In this document: piece after piece, positions 8,612 through 17,227 of the stretch
Layout of the letters: every line of letters starts with the position of its first letter
Numbering within the stretch: position 1 is the first letter of the stretch
DNA from: Akkermansiaceae bacterium
GTDB taxonomy: Bacteria > Verrucomicrobiota > Verrucomicrobiia > Verrucomicrobiales > DEV007
Direction: 5' to 3'
DNA length: 64,000 bases
Assembly (NCBI GenBank): GCA_024233085.1
Contig: JACKQC010000008.1
Span: 124,001 to 188,000, forward strand
Position numbers and translations under genes: made by a program
The notes under the pieces: generated by a model
What the model saw: only the letters and a program-made list of their open reading frames with translations
What the model was told of the DNA's origin: nothing
Databases searched by the model: none

Positions 8612-8848
8612 ATGGACTATCAGAATAACCCCAACCACGACGAAGATCATGGAAATCTTCGTGTTCTCGCCGCCGCCGCCGCCGATCCGGAGGCCGCCTA
8701 CGAATCGAGTGGAGCGGTGCGCGAAGCCTTCGACGATGAACTCCGCCGGCTTGCCGAAGAAATCGTCGCGCATCACCCGAGTCTGACCCAACTGCTGCTC
8801 AGTTTCGGGGGCTCCAGCGTGCAGAATCCGGTCCACGGCCGGAACTGA
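8612..8848 (+). CDS. small acidic protein of unknown function
   Basis: 78 residues, rich in Asp, Glu and Ala, starting MDYQNNPNHDEDHGN. A likely amphipathic helix includes AFDDELRRLAEEIVAHH, and the tail is Gly/Ser/Asn-rich. No domain is recognised. It starts 44 bases after the RHH-like gene and is probably co-transcribed. An overlapping frame (8571-8786) is proline-rich and looks like a shadow. Confidence 0.45.
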   Translation: MDYQNNPNHDEDHGNLRVLAAAAADPEAAYESSGAVREAFDDELRRLAEEIVAHHPSLTQLLLSFGGSSVQNPVHGRN

Positions 8849-8987
8849 GTCGCCAACGGCGATCTCATAAGATAGATCCGGCGCGGCGGGCAGGTTGTCG
8901 CCCCCCTTCAGACGATCAACCGACGCTCCGGGTGTCGGGAGGGCTTGCGCGCCGAATGAGGTGGGCGGAAGATCGGTTTTCCCGCCG

Positions 8988-9662
8988 ATGGCAAAACTCC
9001 CGCGACCCGAAACCCAGATGGCGCTCCCTCTCAAGGCGCGGATGCTGGGGCGCGCGGCGGCGACGGTCATCGGCCTGCTGTGCCGCACCCTGCGGATCGA
9101 GATCGAGGATCGCGCGGGCATTTTGGCAAAGCGGCCGGATCACGCCTTGATCTGGGTATTCTGGCACAACCGGCTGCTGGCGATGCCGTCGGTTTATCGG
9201 CGCCATTTGAAGGATCGGCGGGGAGCGGTGCTGACGAGTCCGAGCCGGGACGGGGCGGTGCTGGCGGCGGCGATGGCGTGCTTCGGCGTTTCTTCGGTGC
9301 GCGGGTCCAGTTCGAAGCGCGGAGCGGTGGCGATGCGGGAAATGGCGGAGTGGATCGGGCGGGGATACGACATGGTCTTTACCCCCGACGGGCCACGCGG
9401 TCCGCGATACCGGTTGGCGGCGGGACCGATCCGGTTGGCGCAGAAGACGGGCGCGCCGATTTTTCCCATCCGGGTGGAATACGTCTCGGCGTGGGTATTC
9501 CACCGGAGCTGGGATCGCTTTCGCGTGCCGAAGCCCTTTTCGCGGGTGCGGGTGATATTCGAACCATACGAAACGATTGACGCGGCGGCGGAGGGCGACA
9601 GATTCGAGGAGGAACGCGGGCGCATCGAACGCGTGATGAATCCCGAATATGAAACGGATTGA
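8988..9662 (+). CDS. DUF374 lysophospholipid acyltransferase-like protein
   Basis: About 224 residues from the ATG at 8988. The DUF374 pattern is clear: VFWHNRLLAMP (in place of the HxxxxD of PlsC proteins), TSPSRDG, GVSSVRGSSSKRGA and the hallmark FTPDGPRGP. Members are membrane-associated acyltransferases placed near lipid A or phospholipid synthesis; the exact acceptor is unknown. The gene overlaps the start of folD by 14 bases, so the two are translationally linked. A later ATG at 9018 is also possible. Confidence 0.85.
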   Translation: MAKLPRPETQMALPLKARMLGRAAATVIGLLCRTLRIEIEDRAGILAKRPDHALIWVFWHNRLLAMPSVYRRHLKDRRGAVLTSPSRDGAVLAAAMACFGVSSVRGSSSKRGAVAMREMAEWIGRGYDMVFTPDGPRGPRYRLAAGPIRLAQKTGAPIFPIRVEYVSAWVFHRSWDRFRVPKPFSRVRVIFEPYETIDAAAEGDRFEEERGRIERVMNPEYETD

Positions 9663-10536
9663 AGGAAAACCCATCGCCGAGTCGGTCTACGCGGAGTGTC
9701 TGGCGGAATTCGAGCGTCTCAGGACAGAGGGGCACCTGCCCGGCTTGGCGGTGGTGCTGGTCGGCGAGGACCCGGCCTCGCAGGCTTACGTGGCGTCGAA
9801 AGAACGAAAATGCCGGGAACTCGGCTTTCATTCGGTGAAAATCGAGATGTCGGCGTTCGTTTCGCAGGCGGAATTGCTGCAAACGATCGCGGAACTCAAC
9901 GCCGACCCGGCGATCCACGGCATCCTCGTGCAGATGCCGTTGCCCTCGCACCTGGACACGGACGCCGCGATCCGGGCGATCGACCCGTGCAAGGACGTGG
10001 ATGGCTTGCACCCGGAGAATCTCGGCAAGCTGGCGATGGAGGATGCGACGGGCTTCGCGCCCTGCACGCCGCTCGGTTGCCAGCGGATGCTGATCGAGAG
10101 CGGGATCGAGACCTCGGGCAGGAATGTCGTGATCGTGGGGCGCAGCCTTCTGGTGGGCAAATCGCTGGCCCTGCTGCTGATGGCGAAGGGCCCGGGCGGC
10201 GACGCGACGGTGACGGTGGCCCATTCGCGGACGAAGAATCTGGCCGAGGTCACCAGGCGGGCCGACATCGTGGTGGCGGCGATCGGGCGGCCGCATTTCA
10301 TCGGGCCGGATCACGTGAAGGAGGGCGCGGTGGTGATCGATGTCGGCATCAACCGCGTGGACGACACGACGGCGAAACGCGGATACCGGCTGGTGGGCGA
10401 TGTGGACTACGACGCGGTGGCGCCCCGATGCGAGGCGATCACGCCGGTGCCGGGCGGTGTCGGCGTGATGACGATCGCCATGCTGATGCGCAACACGATT
10501 CAGGCCTGCAAGCTCGCGGTGGAGCGGGAGCTGTAA
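9649..10536 (+). CDS. folD: methylenetetrahydrofolate dehydrogenase/cyclohydrolase
   Basis: 295 residues. FolD interconverts 5,10-methylene-THF and 10-formyl-THF using NADP. Visible are YVASKERKC with the catalytic lysine, GILVQMPLPSHLD, DVDGLHPENLGKL, the dinucleotide-binding VIVGRSLLVGKS and the closing TPVPGGVGVMT. Length and motifs fit an active enzyme. The start sits inside the end of the DUF374 gene. Confidence 0.97.
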   Translation: MKRIEGKPIAESVYAECLAEFERLRTEGHLPGLAVVLVGEDPASQAYVASKERKCRELGFHSVKIEMSAFVSQAELLQTIAELNADPAIHGILVQMPLPSHLDTDAAIRAIDPCKDVDGLHPENLGKLAMEDATGFAPCTPLGCQRMLIESGIETSGRNVVIVGRSLLVGKSLALLLMAKGPGGDATVTVAHSRTKNLAEVTRRADIVVAAIGRPHFIGPDHVKEGAVVIDVGINRVDDTTAKRGYRLVGDVDYDAVAPRCEAITPVPGGVGVMTIAMLMRNTIQACKLAVEREL

Positions 10537-10572
10537 TCGGTCGGCAGGAGGCTGGCGGTCCGCCAAAAAAAA

Positions 10573-10649
10573 TGGTCGGGTTGACAGGATTTGAACCTGC
10601 GACCCCCACACCCCCAGTGTGGTGCGCTACCAAGCTGCGCTACAACCCG
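10573..10649 (-). tRNA. tRNA-Pro (GGG)
   Basis: 77 bases with encoded CCA. The acceptor CGGGTTG pairs with CAACCCG. The anticodon stem CCACA/TGTGG encloses CTGGGGG, giving anticodon GGG. The T-arm reads GCAGGTTCAAATCCTGT. Confidence 0.95.
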
Positions 10650-10798
10650 TTCCATTTTTCATCGCGGTGAAAGGGTTCGGACTCCGAAAAGGGGCCGCCG
10701 CGATGGAGAAACGTTACCTTTCCCCAAATCGCCCGATTCGCAAGCGGCTTGGCGAGAGATTTTTGGGCGCATCGCTTGCGGGGCATCGAAACGAGACG

Positions 10799-11872
10799 AT
10801 GATTCCCGCCGCCATGAACGCCGAGAAGGGACGGATCAAGACCGCCATCGTGGGAGCCAGCGGCTACTCGGGGCAGAACTTGCTCCGGTTGCTGCTGACG
10901 CATCCACGCGTCGATCTGGTCTGCGCGACTTCGCGGGCGGAGGAGGGGAAGGCTCTGGACACGGTGTTTCCGCGATTTCGCGGGGCGGAGAAGCTGGCCG
11001 GACTCGCCTTTTCGGCGCCGGACATCGACGCCATTGCCGCCACGGGGGCCAGCTGCGCCTTTCTCGCGCTGCCGCACGGGGTGGCCCGCGAATTCGCCGG
11101 GCCTCTGCTGGAGCGGGGGCTGCGGGTGATCGATCTCAGCGCGGATTTCCGGCTGCGCGACGCCGCGGTTTACGCGGACTTCTACGGCGGGGAGCATCCG
11201 ACGCCGGAGTTGCTGGCGGAGGCGGTTTACGGGCTGCCGGAGCTTCGGGCGGAGGAAATTCGCGGGGCGCGCCTGGTGGCTTCGCCCGGATGTTACCCGA
11301 CCTCGATCCTGCTGCCGCTCATCCCCTTGCTCCGGGAAAAACGGATCGATCCGGCGTCGATCTGCGTCGCCAGTGGAAGCGGCGTCAGCGGCGCGGGGAA
11401 GAAAGCGGAGGCCGCCTACCTTTTCGCCGAGGTCAACGAAAGCGTCCGGGCCTATGGCGCGCCGAAGCATCGCCATCTCTCGGAAATCGAGCAGGAGCTG
11501 TCGCTCGCCGCCGGCGGGCCGGTTCGCGTCAGCTTCGTGCCGCATCTGCTGCCGGTGACGGCGGGAATCGCGACGACAATTTTCTGTGAACCGGCCGCGG
11601 GAAGCGACCCGGGAGATCCGGGCGGCGTTTACGAGGCGGCCTACGGCGCGGCGCCGTTCGTCCGGGTGCTGGGCGAGGGCCGCTTTCCGGACACCAAGCA
11701 CGTCACCGGAACGAATTTCATCGACATCGGTTGGGTGCGGGACGCGCGGACGGGACGGCTGATCCTGTTCAGCGCCGAGGACAACCTCGGAAAAGGCGCC
11801 TCCAGCCAGGCGGTGCAGAGTTTCAACCTGATGCATGGCCTCCCCGAAACGGAAGGCTTGATGATTTTCTGA
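10799..11872 (+). CDS. argC: N-acetyl-gamma-glutamyl-phosphate reductase
   Basis: About 357 residues. ArgC reduces N-acetylglutamyl phosphate to the semialdehyde with NADPH, the third step of arginine synthesis. Visible are AIVGASGYSGQ (nucleotide binding), LALPHGVA, VIDLSADFRL, and SPGCYPTS with the catalytic cysteine, followed by SGVSGAGKK and the catalytic-region PKHRHLSEIEQ. I chose the ATG at 10799; one at 10814 would remove five residues. Longer frames run back through tRNA-Pro and are rejected. It is first in the arginine gene run. Confidence 0.95.
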   Translation: MIPAAMNAEKGRIKTAIVGASGYSGQNLLRLLLTHPRVDLVCATSRAEEGKALDTVFPRFRGAEKLAGLAFSAPDIDAIAATGASCAFLALPHGVAREFAGPLLERGLRVIDLSADFRLRDAAVYADFYGGEHPTPELLAEAVYGLPELRAEEIRGARLVASPGCYPTSILLPLIPLLREKRIDPASICVASGSGVSGAGKKAEAAYLFAEVNESVRAYGAPKHRHLSEIEQELSLAAGGPVRVSFVPHLLPVTAGIATTIFCEPAAGSDPGDPGGVYEAAYGAAPFVRVLGEGRFPDTKHVTGTNFIDIGWVRDARTGRLILFSAEDNLGKGASSQAVQSFNLMHGLPETEGLMIF

Positions 11873-11938
11873 AAACCGACTATTCGGGTTGTGACCCGCG
11901 ACGGGAACCCCGGGTCAAAGGAGGGCAAACAGGCGACG

Positions 11939-13180
11939 ATGAAAAGCGAAGGCAAACTGGCAACGATCAAGGGCGGCGTGTGCGCGCCGAAAGGCTTCCG
12001 AGCCTCGGGACTCAAGTGCGGCATCAAAAATCCCGATTCGCCGAAGCTCGATCTGGCGCTGATCTACTCGGATCACCCCTCGATCGGGGCCGCCGTTTTC
12101 ACGCAGAATCAGGTGAAGGCGGCGCCCGTGCGTCTCTCGGCCAATTACATTCGGAGCGACCAGCCCCGCGCCATCGTCGTGAACTCCGGCAACGCCAACG
12201 CCTGCACCGGGTCGGTCGGCATGGATCACGCGCGGAAGATGGCCGAGGCCACCGCCAAGGCGCTGAAACTCCGGCAGCGCCAAGTGCTCGTCTGCTCGAC
12301 GGGCATCATTGGGGTGCCGATGCCGATCGACCGTATTCTGCCGCGGATTCCCGACGCGGCGGCGGCGCTGAAAGCGGACGCGACCGACGCGGCGGCGGCG
12401 ATCATGACCAGTGACACGAAGCCGAAGACGACCGCCGTGCGCCGGGAAATCGGCGGGGCGGAGGTGCGAATCGGGGCGATCGCCAAGGGGGCCGGGATGA
12501 TCAATCCGAACATGGCGACAATGTTGTGCTTTGTGACGACGGACGCCGCCATCGATCCCGCCGAGCTGGAGACGGCGACCCGAGAGGCGGTCGACAAGTC
12601 CTTCAACCGCATCACGATCGACGGCGACATGAGCACGAACGACACCGTCATCGTGCTGGCGAACCACGCCGCCGGCAACACGCCAATCCGCAAGGGCAAG
12701 GCCGGCAGCCGCGAGTTTCGCGAGGCCCTGACCGAGGTGATGGTCCGCATGGCGAAGAAAATCGTCTCCGACGGCGAGCGGGTGACGAAACTGGTGGAAG
12801 TGATCGTGAAGGGAGCCCGCTCCAGCGCCGACGCCGAAAAGGTGGCCCGCGCGGTCGCGAACTCCAACCTCGTGAAGTGTTCCTGGAACGGAAACGACCC
12901 CAACTGGGGGCGCGTGTTGCACGCCGTGGGCTATTCCGGAGCGCGGATCAAGGAGGAAACGGTGGATATTTACTTCAACGGACTGTGCGCCGCGAAGAAC
13001 GGCCTGGTGAACCACACGCCGCTGGCGAAACTCCAGCAGGCGGTGTCCCGGGACCGGATACGCCTCTGCATCGATCTGCACTCCGGCACCGGGGAATACA
13101 ACATCTACACCGCCGACCTGTCGCCGGAGTACGTGCTTTTTAACCGCGAGGAATACGCCGTCTCGAAGCTCAAAGGCTGA
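11939..13180 (+). CDS. argJ: bifunctional ornithine acetyltransferase/N-acetylglutamate synthase
   Basis: 413 residues. ArgJ moves acetyl from N-acetylornithine to glutamate, recycling the blocking group. Visible are the N-terminal GGVCAPKGFRASG, NSGNANACTG, KGAGMINPNMATML with the autocleavage threonine, and the C-terminal DLHSGTGEYNIYTADLSPEYV. The Thr is retained, so processing into two chains is expected. An AAAGGAGGG lies about 14 bases before the ATG. It follows argC directly and ends before a terminator-like hairpin. Confidence 0.97.
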   Translation: MKSEGKLATIKGGVCAPKGFRASGLKCGIKNPDSPKLDLALIYSDHPSIGAAVFTQNQVKAAPVRLSANYIRSDQPRAIVVNSGNANACTGSVGMDHARKMAEATAKALKLRQRQVLVCSTGIIGVPMPIDRILPRIPDAAAALKADATDAAAAIMTSDTKPKTTAVRREIGGAEVRIGAIAKGAGMINPNMATMLCFVTTDAAIDPAELETATREAVDKSFNRITIDGDMSTNDTVIVLANHAAGNTPIRKGKAGSREFREALTEVMVRMAKKIVSDGERVTKLVEVIVKGARSSADAEKVARAVANSNLVKCSWNGNDPNWGRVLHAVGYSGARIKEETVDIYFNGLCAAKNGLVNHTPLAKLQQAVSRDRIRLCIDLHSGTGEYNIYTADLSPEYVLFNREEYAVSKLKG

Positions 13181-13235
13181 CGGATTCTTCGCTTGCCGCG
13201 CCGGGGATTTCCGGCAAATTTCCCGTTTCCCATAG

Positions 13236-13273
13236 CCCGCCTCCGCTCCCGCGAAGGCGGGATTTCGCTTTTT
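13236..13273 (+). terminator. intrinsic terminator or attenuator between argJ and argB
   Basis: CCCGCCT (13236-13242) and AGGCGGG (13255-13261) form a 7-bp stem followed by ATTTCGCTTTTT. It ends five bases before the argB ATG, so argB either has its own promoter or depends on read-through. Confidence 0.65.
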
Positions 13274-13278
13274 GACCC

Positions 13279-14166
13279 ATGAGCGCCGCGTTCCAACCGC
13301 ACATCGAGAAGGCCGCCGTCCTGCTGGAGGCCCTTCCCTACCTGCAGCAGTTTCGTGGGCAGACTTTCCTGATCAAAGTCGGCGGCAGCGCCATGGACGA
13401 CCCCGCCCTGGTCCGGCGCCTGCTGCGGGATGTGGTGTTTCTCGAAGTCGCGGGCATCAATCCGGTGCTGGTTCACGGCGGCGGCAAGGCCATCTCCGCG
13501 GCAATGAAGGAGGCGGGTCTGGAGGCGCGGTTTGTCGGAGGGCTCCGGATCACCACCGACGAGGCCATGAATCTCGTCGAGCGGACGCTGAGCCGTGAGA
13601 TCAATCCCGGCCTGGTCAAGGCGATCAACGAATACGGCGGCAAGGCGCTCGGAGTCGCGGGAAACGAGACCTTCATCGGCGAGCGGATGACGGCGTGGTC
13701 GGACACCGAGCACCGCGAGGTCGATCTCGGTCGCGTGGGCCGGGTGGTCGATTTCGACCTCTCGAAAGTCGAGGCGGCCATCCACACCGAGGTGGTGCCG
13801 GTCATTTCCCCCATCGCGGCGGAGCGGGGCACGGGCCTCGCGCTCAATGTCAACGCCGACCTCGCCGCCAGCGCTCTGGCCGCCCGGCTCAAGGCCGCGA
13901 AGCTGGTCTTTCTCAGCGATGTCCTGGGCATCCTCGAGGATCCGAAGGACGACTCGACCCTGATCGATTCCGTCGGAGTCAACAGGGTTGAGTCACTCAT
14001 TCAACAGGGTACGATCGGCGGCGGGATGATCCCGAAGGTCCGGTCGGCCGTGGAGGCTCTCCACGCGGGCGTGGGGAAGGTTCACATGATCGATGGAAGG
14101 ATTTCCCACTCGCTTTTGCTCGAAATCTTCACCAAGAGCGGCATCGGCACCGAGATCACGAAATGA
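13279..14166 (+). CDS. argB: acetylglutamate kinase
   Basis: 295 residues. ArgB phosphorylates N-acetylglutamate, the committed second step and usual point of arginine feedback. Visible are LIKVGGSAM, VLVHGGGKAIS, GLRITTDEAM, LGVAGN, and IGGGMIPKV near the ATP site. The N-terminal extension SAAFQPHIEKAAVLLEALPYLQQF is typical of the arginine-sensitive hexameric class. Codons in the segment VNRVESLIQQGT carry the dispersed 22-bp-period repeat (13976-14016) without changing the length expected for the family. The stop overlaps argD. Confidence 0.97.
   Translation: MSAAFQPHIEKAAVLLEALPYLQQFRGQTFLIKVGGSAMDDPALVRRLLRDVVFLEVAGINPVLVHGGGKAISAAMKEAGLEARFVGGLRITTDEAMNLVERTLSREINPGLVKAINEYGGKALGVAGNETFIGERMTAWSDTEHREVDLGRVGRVVDFDLSKVEAAIHTEVVPVISPIAAERGTGLALNVNADLAASALAARLKAAKLVFLSDVLGILEDPKDDSTLIDSVGVNRVESLIQQGTIGGGMIPKVRSAVEALHAGVGKVHMIDGRISHSLLLEIFTKSGIGTEITK
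13976..14016. repeat. 22-bp-period palindromic repeat inside argB (2 units, second degenerate)
   Basis: Unit 13976-13994 reads GAGTCAAC, core AGG, GTTGAGTC, a perfect 8-bp inverted repeat except one arm pair. The second, 13998-14016, has CATTCAAC and core AGG with a degenerate right arm. The 3-base gap (ACT) and the spacing match the intergenic copies, yet the sequence is in frame in a conserved part of ArgB. Confidence 0.75.
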
Positions 14167-15479
14167 ACGCCGCGAACGAAAGCGAACTCGACACCGCGGA
14201 GATGACCTCGCGTTATCTGATGGGGAACTACGGCCGGTTTCCGGTGGCGTTTTCGCGGGGCGAAGGCGCGTGGCTGTGGGACGAGACGGGAAAGCGCTAT
14301 CTCGATTTTGGCATGGGAATCGCGGTGTGCTCGCTCGGGCACTGCCATCCGGTCATCCGGCGGGCGCTTTCCGAGCAGGGTGGAAAACTGATCCATTGCT
14401 CGAATCTCTACCGCGTCCGCGAACAGGCCGAGCTGGCTCGGTTCGTGGTGGAAAAGGTGATGCGGCGTCCGGGGCGCGTGTTTTTCTGCAACAGCGGCGC
14501 GGAAGCCAACGACGCGCTCATCAAGCTGGCGCGAAAATTCGGGCACGACACGGCGGGCGCGAACGATGGCGTGGCCCGCCACGAGATCGTGACCTGCGTG
14601 AATTCCTTTCACGGCCGGACGCTCGGCGGCATCGCGGCGACCGGGCAGGAGAAGGTCAAGACGGGTTTCGATCCGGCGCTGCCGGGCTTTACGCACGTGC
14701 CGTTCAACGATTGCGGCGCGCTGCGCGCGGCGGTCGGTCCGCGGACGGCGGCGATCCTTTTCGAGGCGGTTCAGGGCGAGGGAGGCATCCATGTGGCGTC
14801 GCCGGAGTTTTTCCGAACCGCGGACGAACTGCGGCGAGAGCACAACCTGCTCGTCATGATGGACGAGGTGCAGTGCGGACTGGGCCGGACCGGGGACTGG
14901 TGCGGCTGGGAAACGGCGCTGCGCGGCGGCGGGGTGGATTTCGCGCCCGACGCGGTGAGCTGGGCGAAGGGTTTCGGCGGCGGATTCCCGATCGGGGCGA
15001 TCTGGGCGGGCGAACGGCCGCTTTCCGGCGAGCCGGACGCGCCGCGGCTTTGCGAGGTGCTGGGGCCGGGTACTCATGGCTCGACTTTTGGCGGCACGCC
15101 TCTGGCCTCGGCGGTGGGACTGGCCGTTCTGGAAGAGATCGCGCGTGGCGAGCTGTGGAGGAACGCCGAAAGGCTGGGGCGGGACATTCGCGAGGCGGTT
15201 CGGGGCTGGCGGCATCCGCTGGTGGCGGAGCTTCGCGGACTCGGCCTGATGGTCGGCTTCGTGCTCGACGAGTCCAGAATCGCGGAAAACGCCGACTTTC
15301 GCGCGAGTGGCCGGACGCCGGCCGCCCACGTGGTGACGAAGCTGATGGAGGCCGGATTGATCGCCGTACCGGCCGGGCAGAGAGTCGTGCGATGGCTGCC
15401 GGCGCTGAATGTTTCCGACGACGAGGTGGGCGAGGCGCTCGCCATCCAGAGGCGCGTGCTCGACGCGCTGGCCGGCTGA
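14163..15479 (+). CDS. argD: acetylornithine aminotransferase
   Basis: 438 residues, a class III PLP aminotransferase that makes N-acetylornithine from the semialdehyde and glutamate. Visible are NSGAEANDALIKLAR, the SFHGRTLG loop, MMDEVQCGLGRTG (cofactor Asp), SWAKGFGGGFPIGA with the PLP lysine, and GTHGSTFGGTPLASA. It starts four bases inside the end of argB, so translation is coupled. ArgD enzymes can also serve lysine synthesis as succinyldiaminopimelate aminotransferase; that cannot be excluded. Confidence 0.95.
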   Translation: MNAANESELDTAEMTSRYLMGNYGRFPVAFSRGEGAWLWDETGKRYLDFGMGIAVCSLGHCHPVIRRALSEQGGKLIHCSNLYRVREQAELARFVVEKVMRRPGRVFFCNSGAEANDALIKLARKFGHDTAGANDGVARHEIVTCVNSFHGRTLGGIAATGQEKVKTGFDPALPGFTHVPFNDCGALRAAVGPRTAAILFEAVQGEGGIHVASPEFFRTADELRREHNLLVMMDEVQCGLGRTGDWCGWETALRGGGVDFAPDAVSWAKGFGGGFPIGAIWAGERPLSGEPDAPRLCEVLGPGTHGSTFGGTPLASAVGLAVLEEIARGELWRNAERLGRDIREAVRGWRHPLVAELRGLGLMVGFVLDESRIAENADFRASGRTPAAHVVTKLMEAGLIAVPAGQRVVRWLPALNVSDDEVGEALAIQRRVLDALAG

Positions 15480-15512
15480 AAAGACAATTTATCCAATCCC
15501 CCGCGGGTTCCC

Positions 15513-16418
15513 ATGAAACATCTCCTTTCCATCGAAGCTCTCGGCGGCGCCGAGATCGAGGCTCTGATCGACTCCGGTATCCGGCTGAAGGCGGAGCGCG
15601 GCCGGCATGCCGAACAACCGCTGGCCGGCCAGGTCTGGGCGATGATCTTCACCAAGTCCTCCACGAGGACACGGGTGAGTTTCGAGGTTGGGGTGCGCGA
15701 GCTGGGCGGCGACGTGATGTTTCTTTCCTCCAACGACATGCAGTTGGGCCGGGGCGAACCGATCAAGGACACCGCGCGCGTGCTCGGTCGGATGGTTCAT
15801 GGCGCCATTATCCGCACCTTCGCCCAGTCGGATGTCGATGAATTCGCCTCCTACAGCGGCATCCCGACCATCAATGCGCTGACCGACGAGGAACATCCCT
15901 GCCAGATCCTGGCCGACCTGATGACGGTGAAGGAGCGTCTCGGCGGTTGGGAAGGGCGGAAAATTGCCTTCTTCGGCGACGGAGACTGCAACGTGGCGCG
16001 CTCCTGGGCCTGGGCGGCGGTCCGGCTGGGCTTCGAGCTGGCGATCGCGGCGCCGGAGGCGTTTCAGCCCCGGAGCGAATTTCTCGACCGAATCGGGCGT
16101 CCGTCGAATGTGGTGGTGACCGACGATCCCAAAGTCGCCGCCGGGGGTGCCGCGGTCCTCTACACCGACACCTGGGTCAGCATGGGGAAGGAAGCCGAAG
16201 CGGCCGAGCGATTGGAAGTCCTGGCGCCCTATCAGATCAATAACGACCTCGCGACCTTGGCGGCGCCTTCCCACATCGTTCAGCACTGTCTCCCCGCTTA
16301 TCGGGGAAAGGAAATCTCCGAGGCCATTCTTGAGGCCCACGCCGAGGCGATTTTTCAGGAGGCCGAGAACCGCCTTCACGCGCAAAAGGCGGTGCTGGCG
16401 GCGTTGGTGCGGGAATAA
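15513..16418 (+). CDS. argF: ornithine carbamoyltransferase
   Basis: 301 residues. It condenses ornithine and carbamoyl phosphate to citrulline. The carbamoyl-phosphate site FTKSSTRTR, the HPCQ motif, and HCLPAYRG near the C-terminus are visible. The last is usually HCLPVHRG or HCLPAYR; the cysteine and arginine are kept. It begins 33 bases after argD and completes the run from glutamate to citrulline. argG and argH are not in the window. Confidence 0.96.
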   Translation: MKHLLSIEALGGAEIEALIDSGIRLKAERGRHAEQPLAGQVWAMIFTKSSTRTRVSFEVGVRELGGDVMFLSSNDMQLGRGEPIKDTARVLGRMVHGAIIRTFAQSDVDEFASYSGIPTINALTDEEHPCQILADLMTVKERLGGWEGRKIAFFGDGDCNVARSWAWAAVRLGFELAIAAPEAFQPRSEFLDRIGRPSNVVVTDDPKVAAGGAAVLYTDTWVSMGKEAEAAERLEVLAPYQINNDLATLAAPSHIVQHCLPAYRGKEISEAILEAHAEAIFQEAENRLHAQKAVLAALVRE

Positions 16419-16428
16419 GCGCGGAATT

Positions 16429-17181
16429 TCAGCAGACCGCCTCTTTGACCGAAGCGACGGTATAGTCGCGGTTGAGTTTGGCGATCACGGTCGCGCTGAT
16501 GGATTTCGGGCAGACGGCTTCGCATTCGTACTGATTGGTGCAGTTGCCGAAGCCTTCGGCGTCCATCTGGCGAACCATGGCGAGGGCGCGGCGATCCTTT
16601 TCGGGCTTGCCCTGGGGCAGGAGATTGAGGTGGGCGGCCTTCGCCCCGACAAACAGCATCGCGCTCGCGTTCTTGCACGCGGCGACGCAGGCGCCGCAGC
16701 CGATGCAGGCCGCCGCGTCGAAGGAGGCGTCGGCATCGTCCTTCGGAACGGGCAGGCTGTTGGCTTCGACGGCGGAACCGGTCCGCACAGAAATGAAACC
16801 GCCCGCCGCGATGATGCGGTCGAAAGCCGAACGGTCCACGACCAGGTCGCGCAGGATCGGGAAGGCGCGGGCGCGGAACGGCTCGATGAAGATGGTGTCT
16901 CCGTCGCTGAATTTTCGCATGTGAAGCTGGCAGGTCGTGATGCCGGAGTCCTTGCCGTGGGGGATGCCATTGATGGTCAGCGAACACATGCCGCAGATGC
17001 CCTCGCGGCAGTCGTGATCGAAGTGAATCGGCTCGCCGCCGCCCTCCACGATCCGCTCGTTGACGATGTCGAGCATCTCGAGGAACGACGCGTCGGCCGG
17101 AATGTCCTGCGCTTCGTAGGTCTCGATTTGGCCTTTCGCGTTCGGGCTCCGCTGGCGCCAGACTTTCAGGGTGAAGTTCAT
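16429..17181 (-). CDS. sdhB: succinate dehydrogenase/fumarate reductase iron-sulfur subunit
   Basis: 250 residues. SdhB carries electrons from SdhA to the membrane through [2Fe-2S], [4Fe-4S] and [3Fe-4S] clusters. Visible are CREGICGMCSLTING, CIGCGACVAACKNASA and CTNQYECEAVCPKSI. The ATG at 17181 begins MNFTLKVWRQ; an upstream extension is rejected. It is the last gene of sdhCAB, convergent with argF and separated from it by only ten bases. Confidence 0.97.
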   Translation of the reverse strand: MNFTLKVWRQRSPNAKGQIETYEAQDIPADASFLEMLDIVNERIVEGGGEPIHFDHDCREGICGMCSLTINGIPHGKDSGITTCQLHMRKFSDGDTIFIEPFRARAFPILRDLVVDRSAFDRIIAAGGFISVRTGSAVEANSLPVPKDDADASFDAAACIGCGACVAACKNASAMLFVGAKAAHLNLLPQGKPEKDRRALAMVRQMDAEGFGNCTNQYECEAVCPKSISATVIAKLNRDYTVASVKEAVC

Positions 17182-17227
17182 GGTCGGTTGGACAGGATTG
17201 AAGGAATCTCGTTTTCGGTGGGGCACC

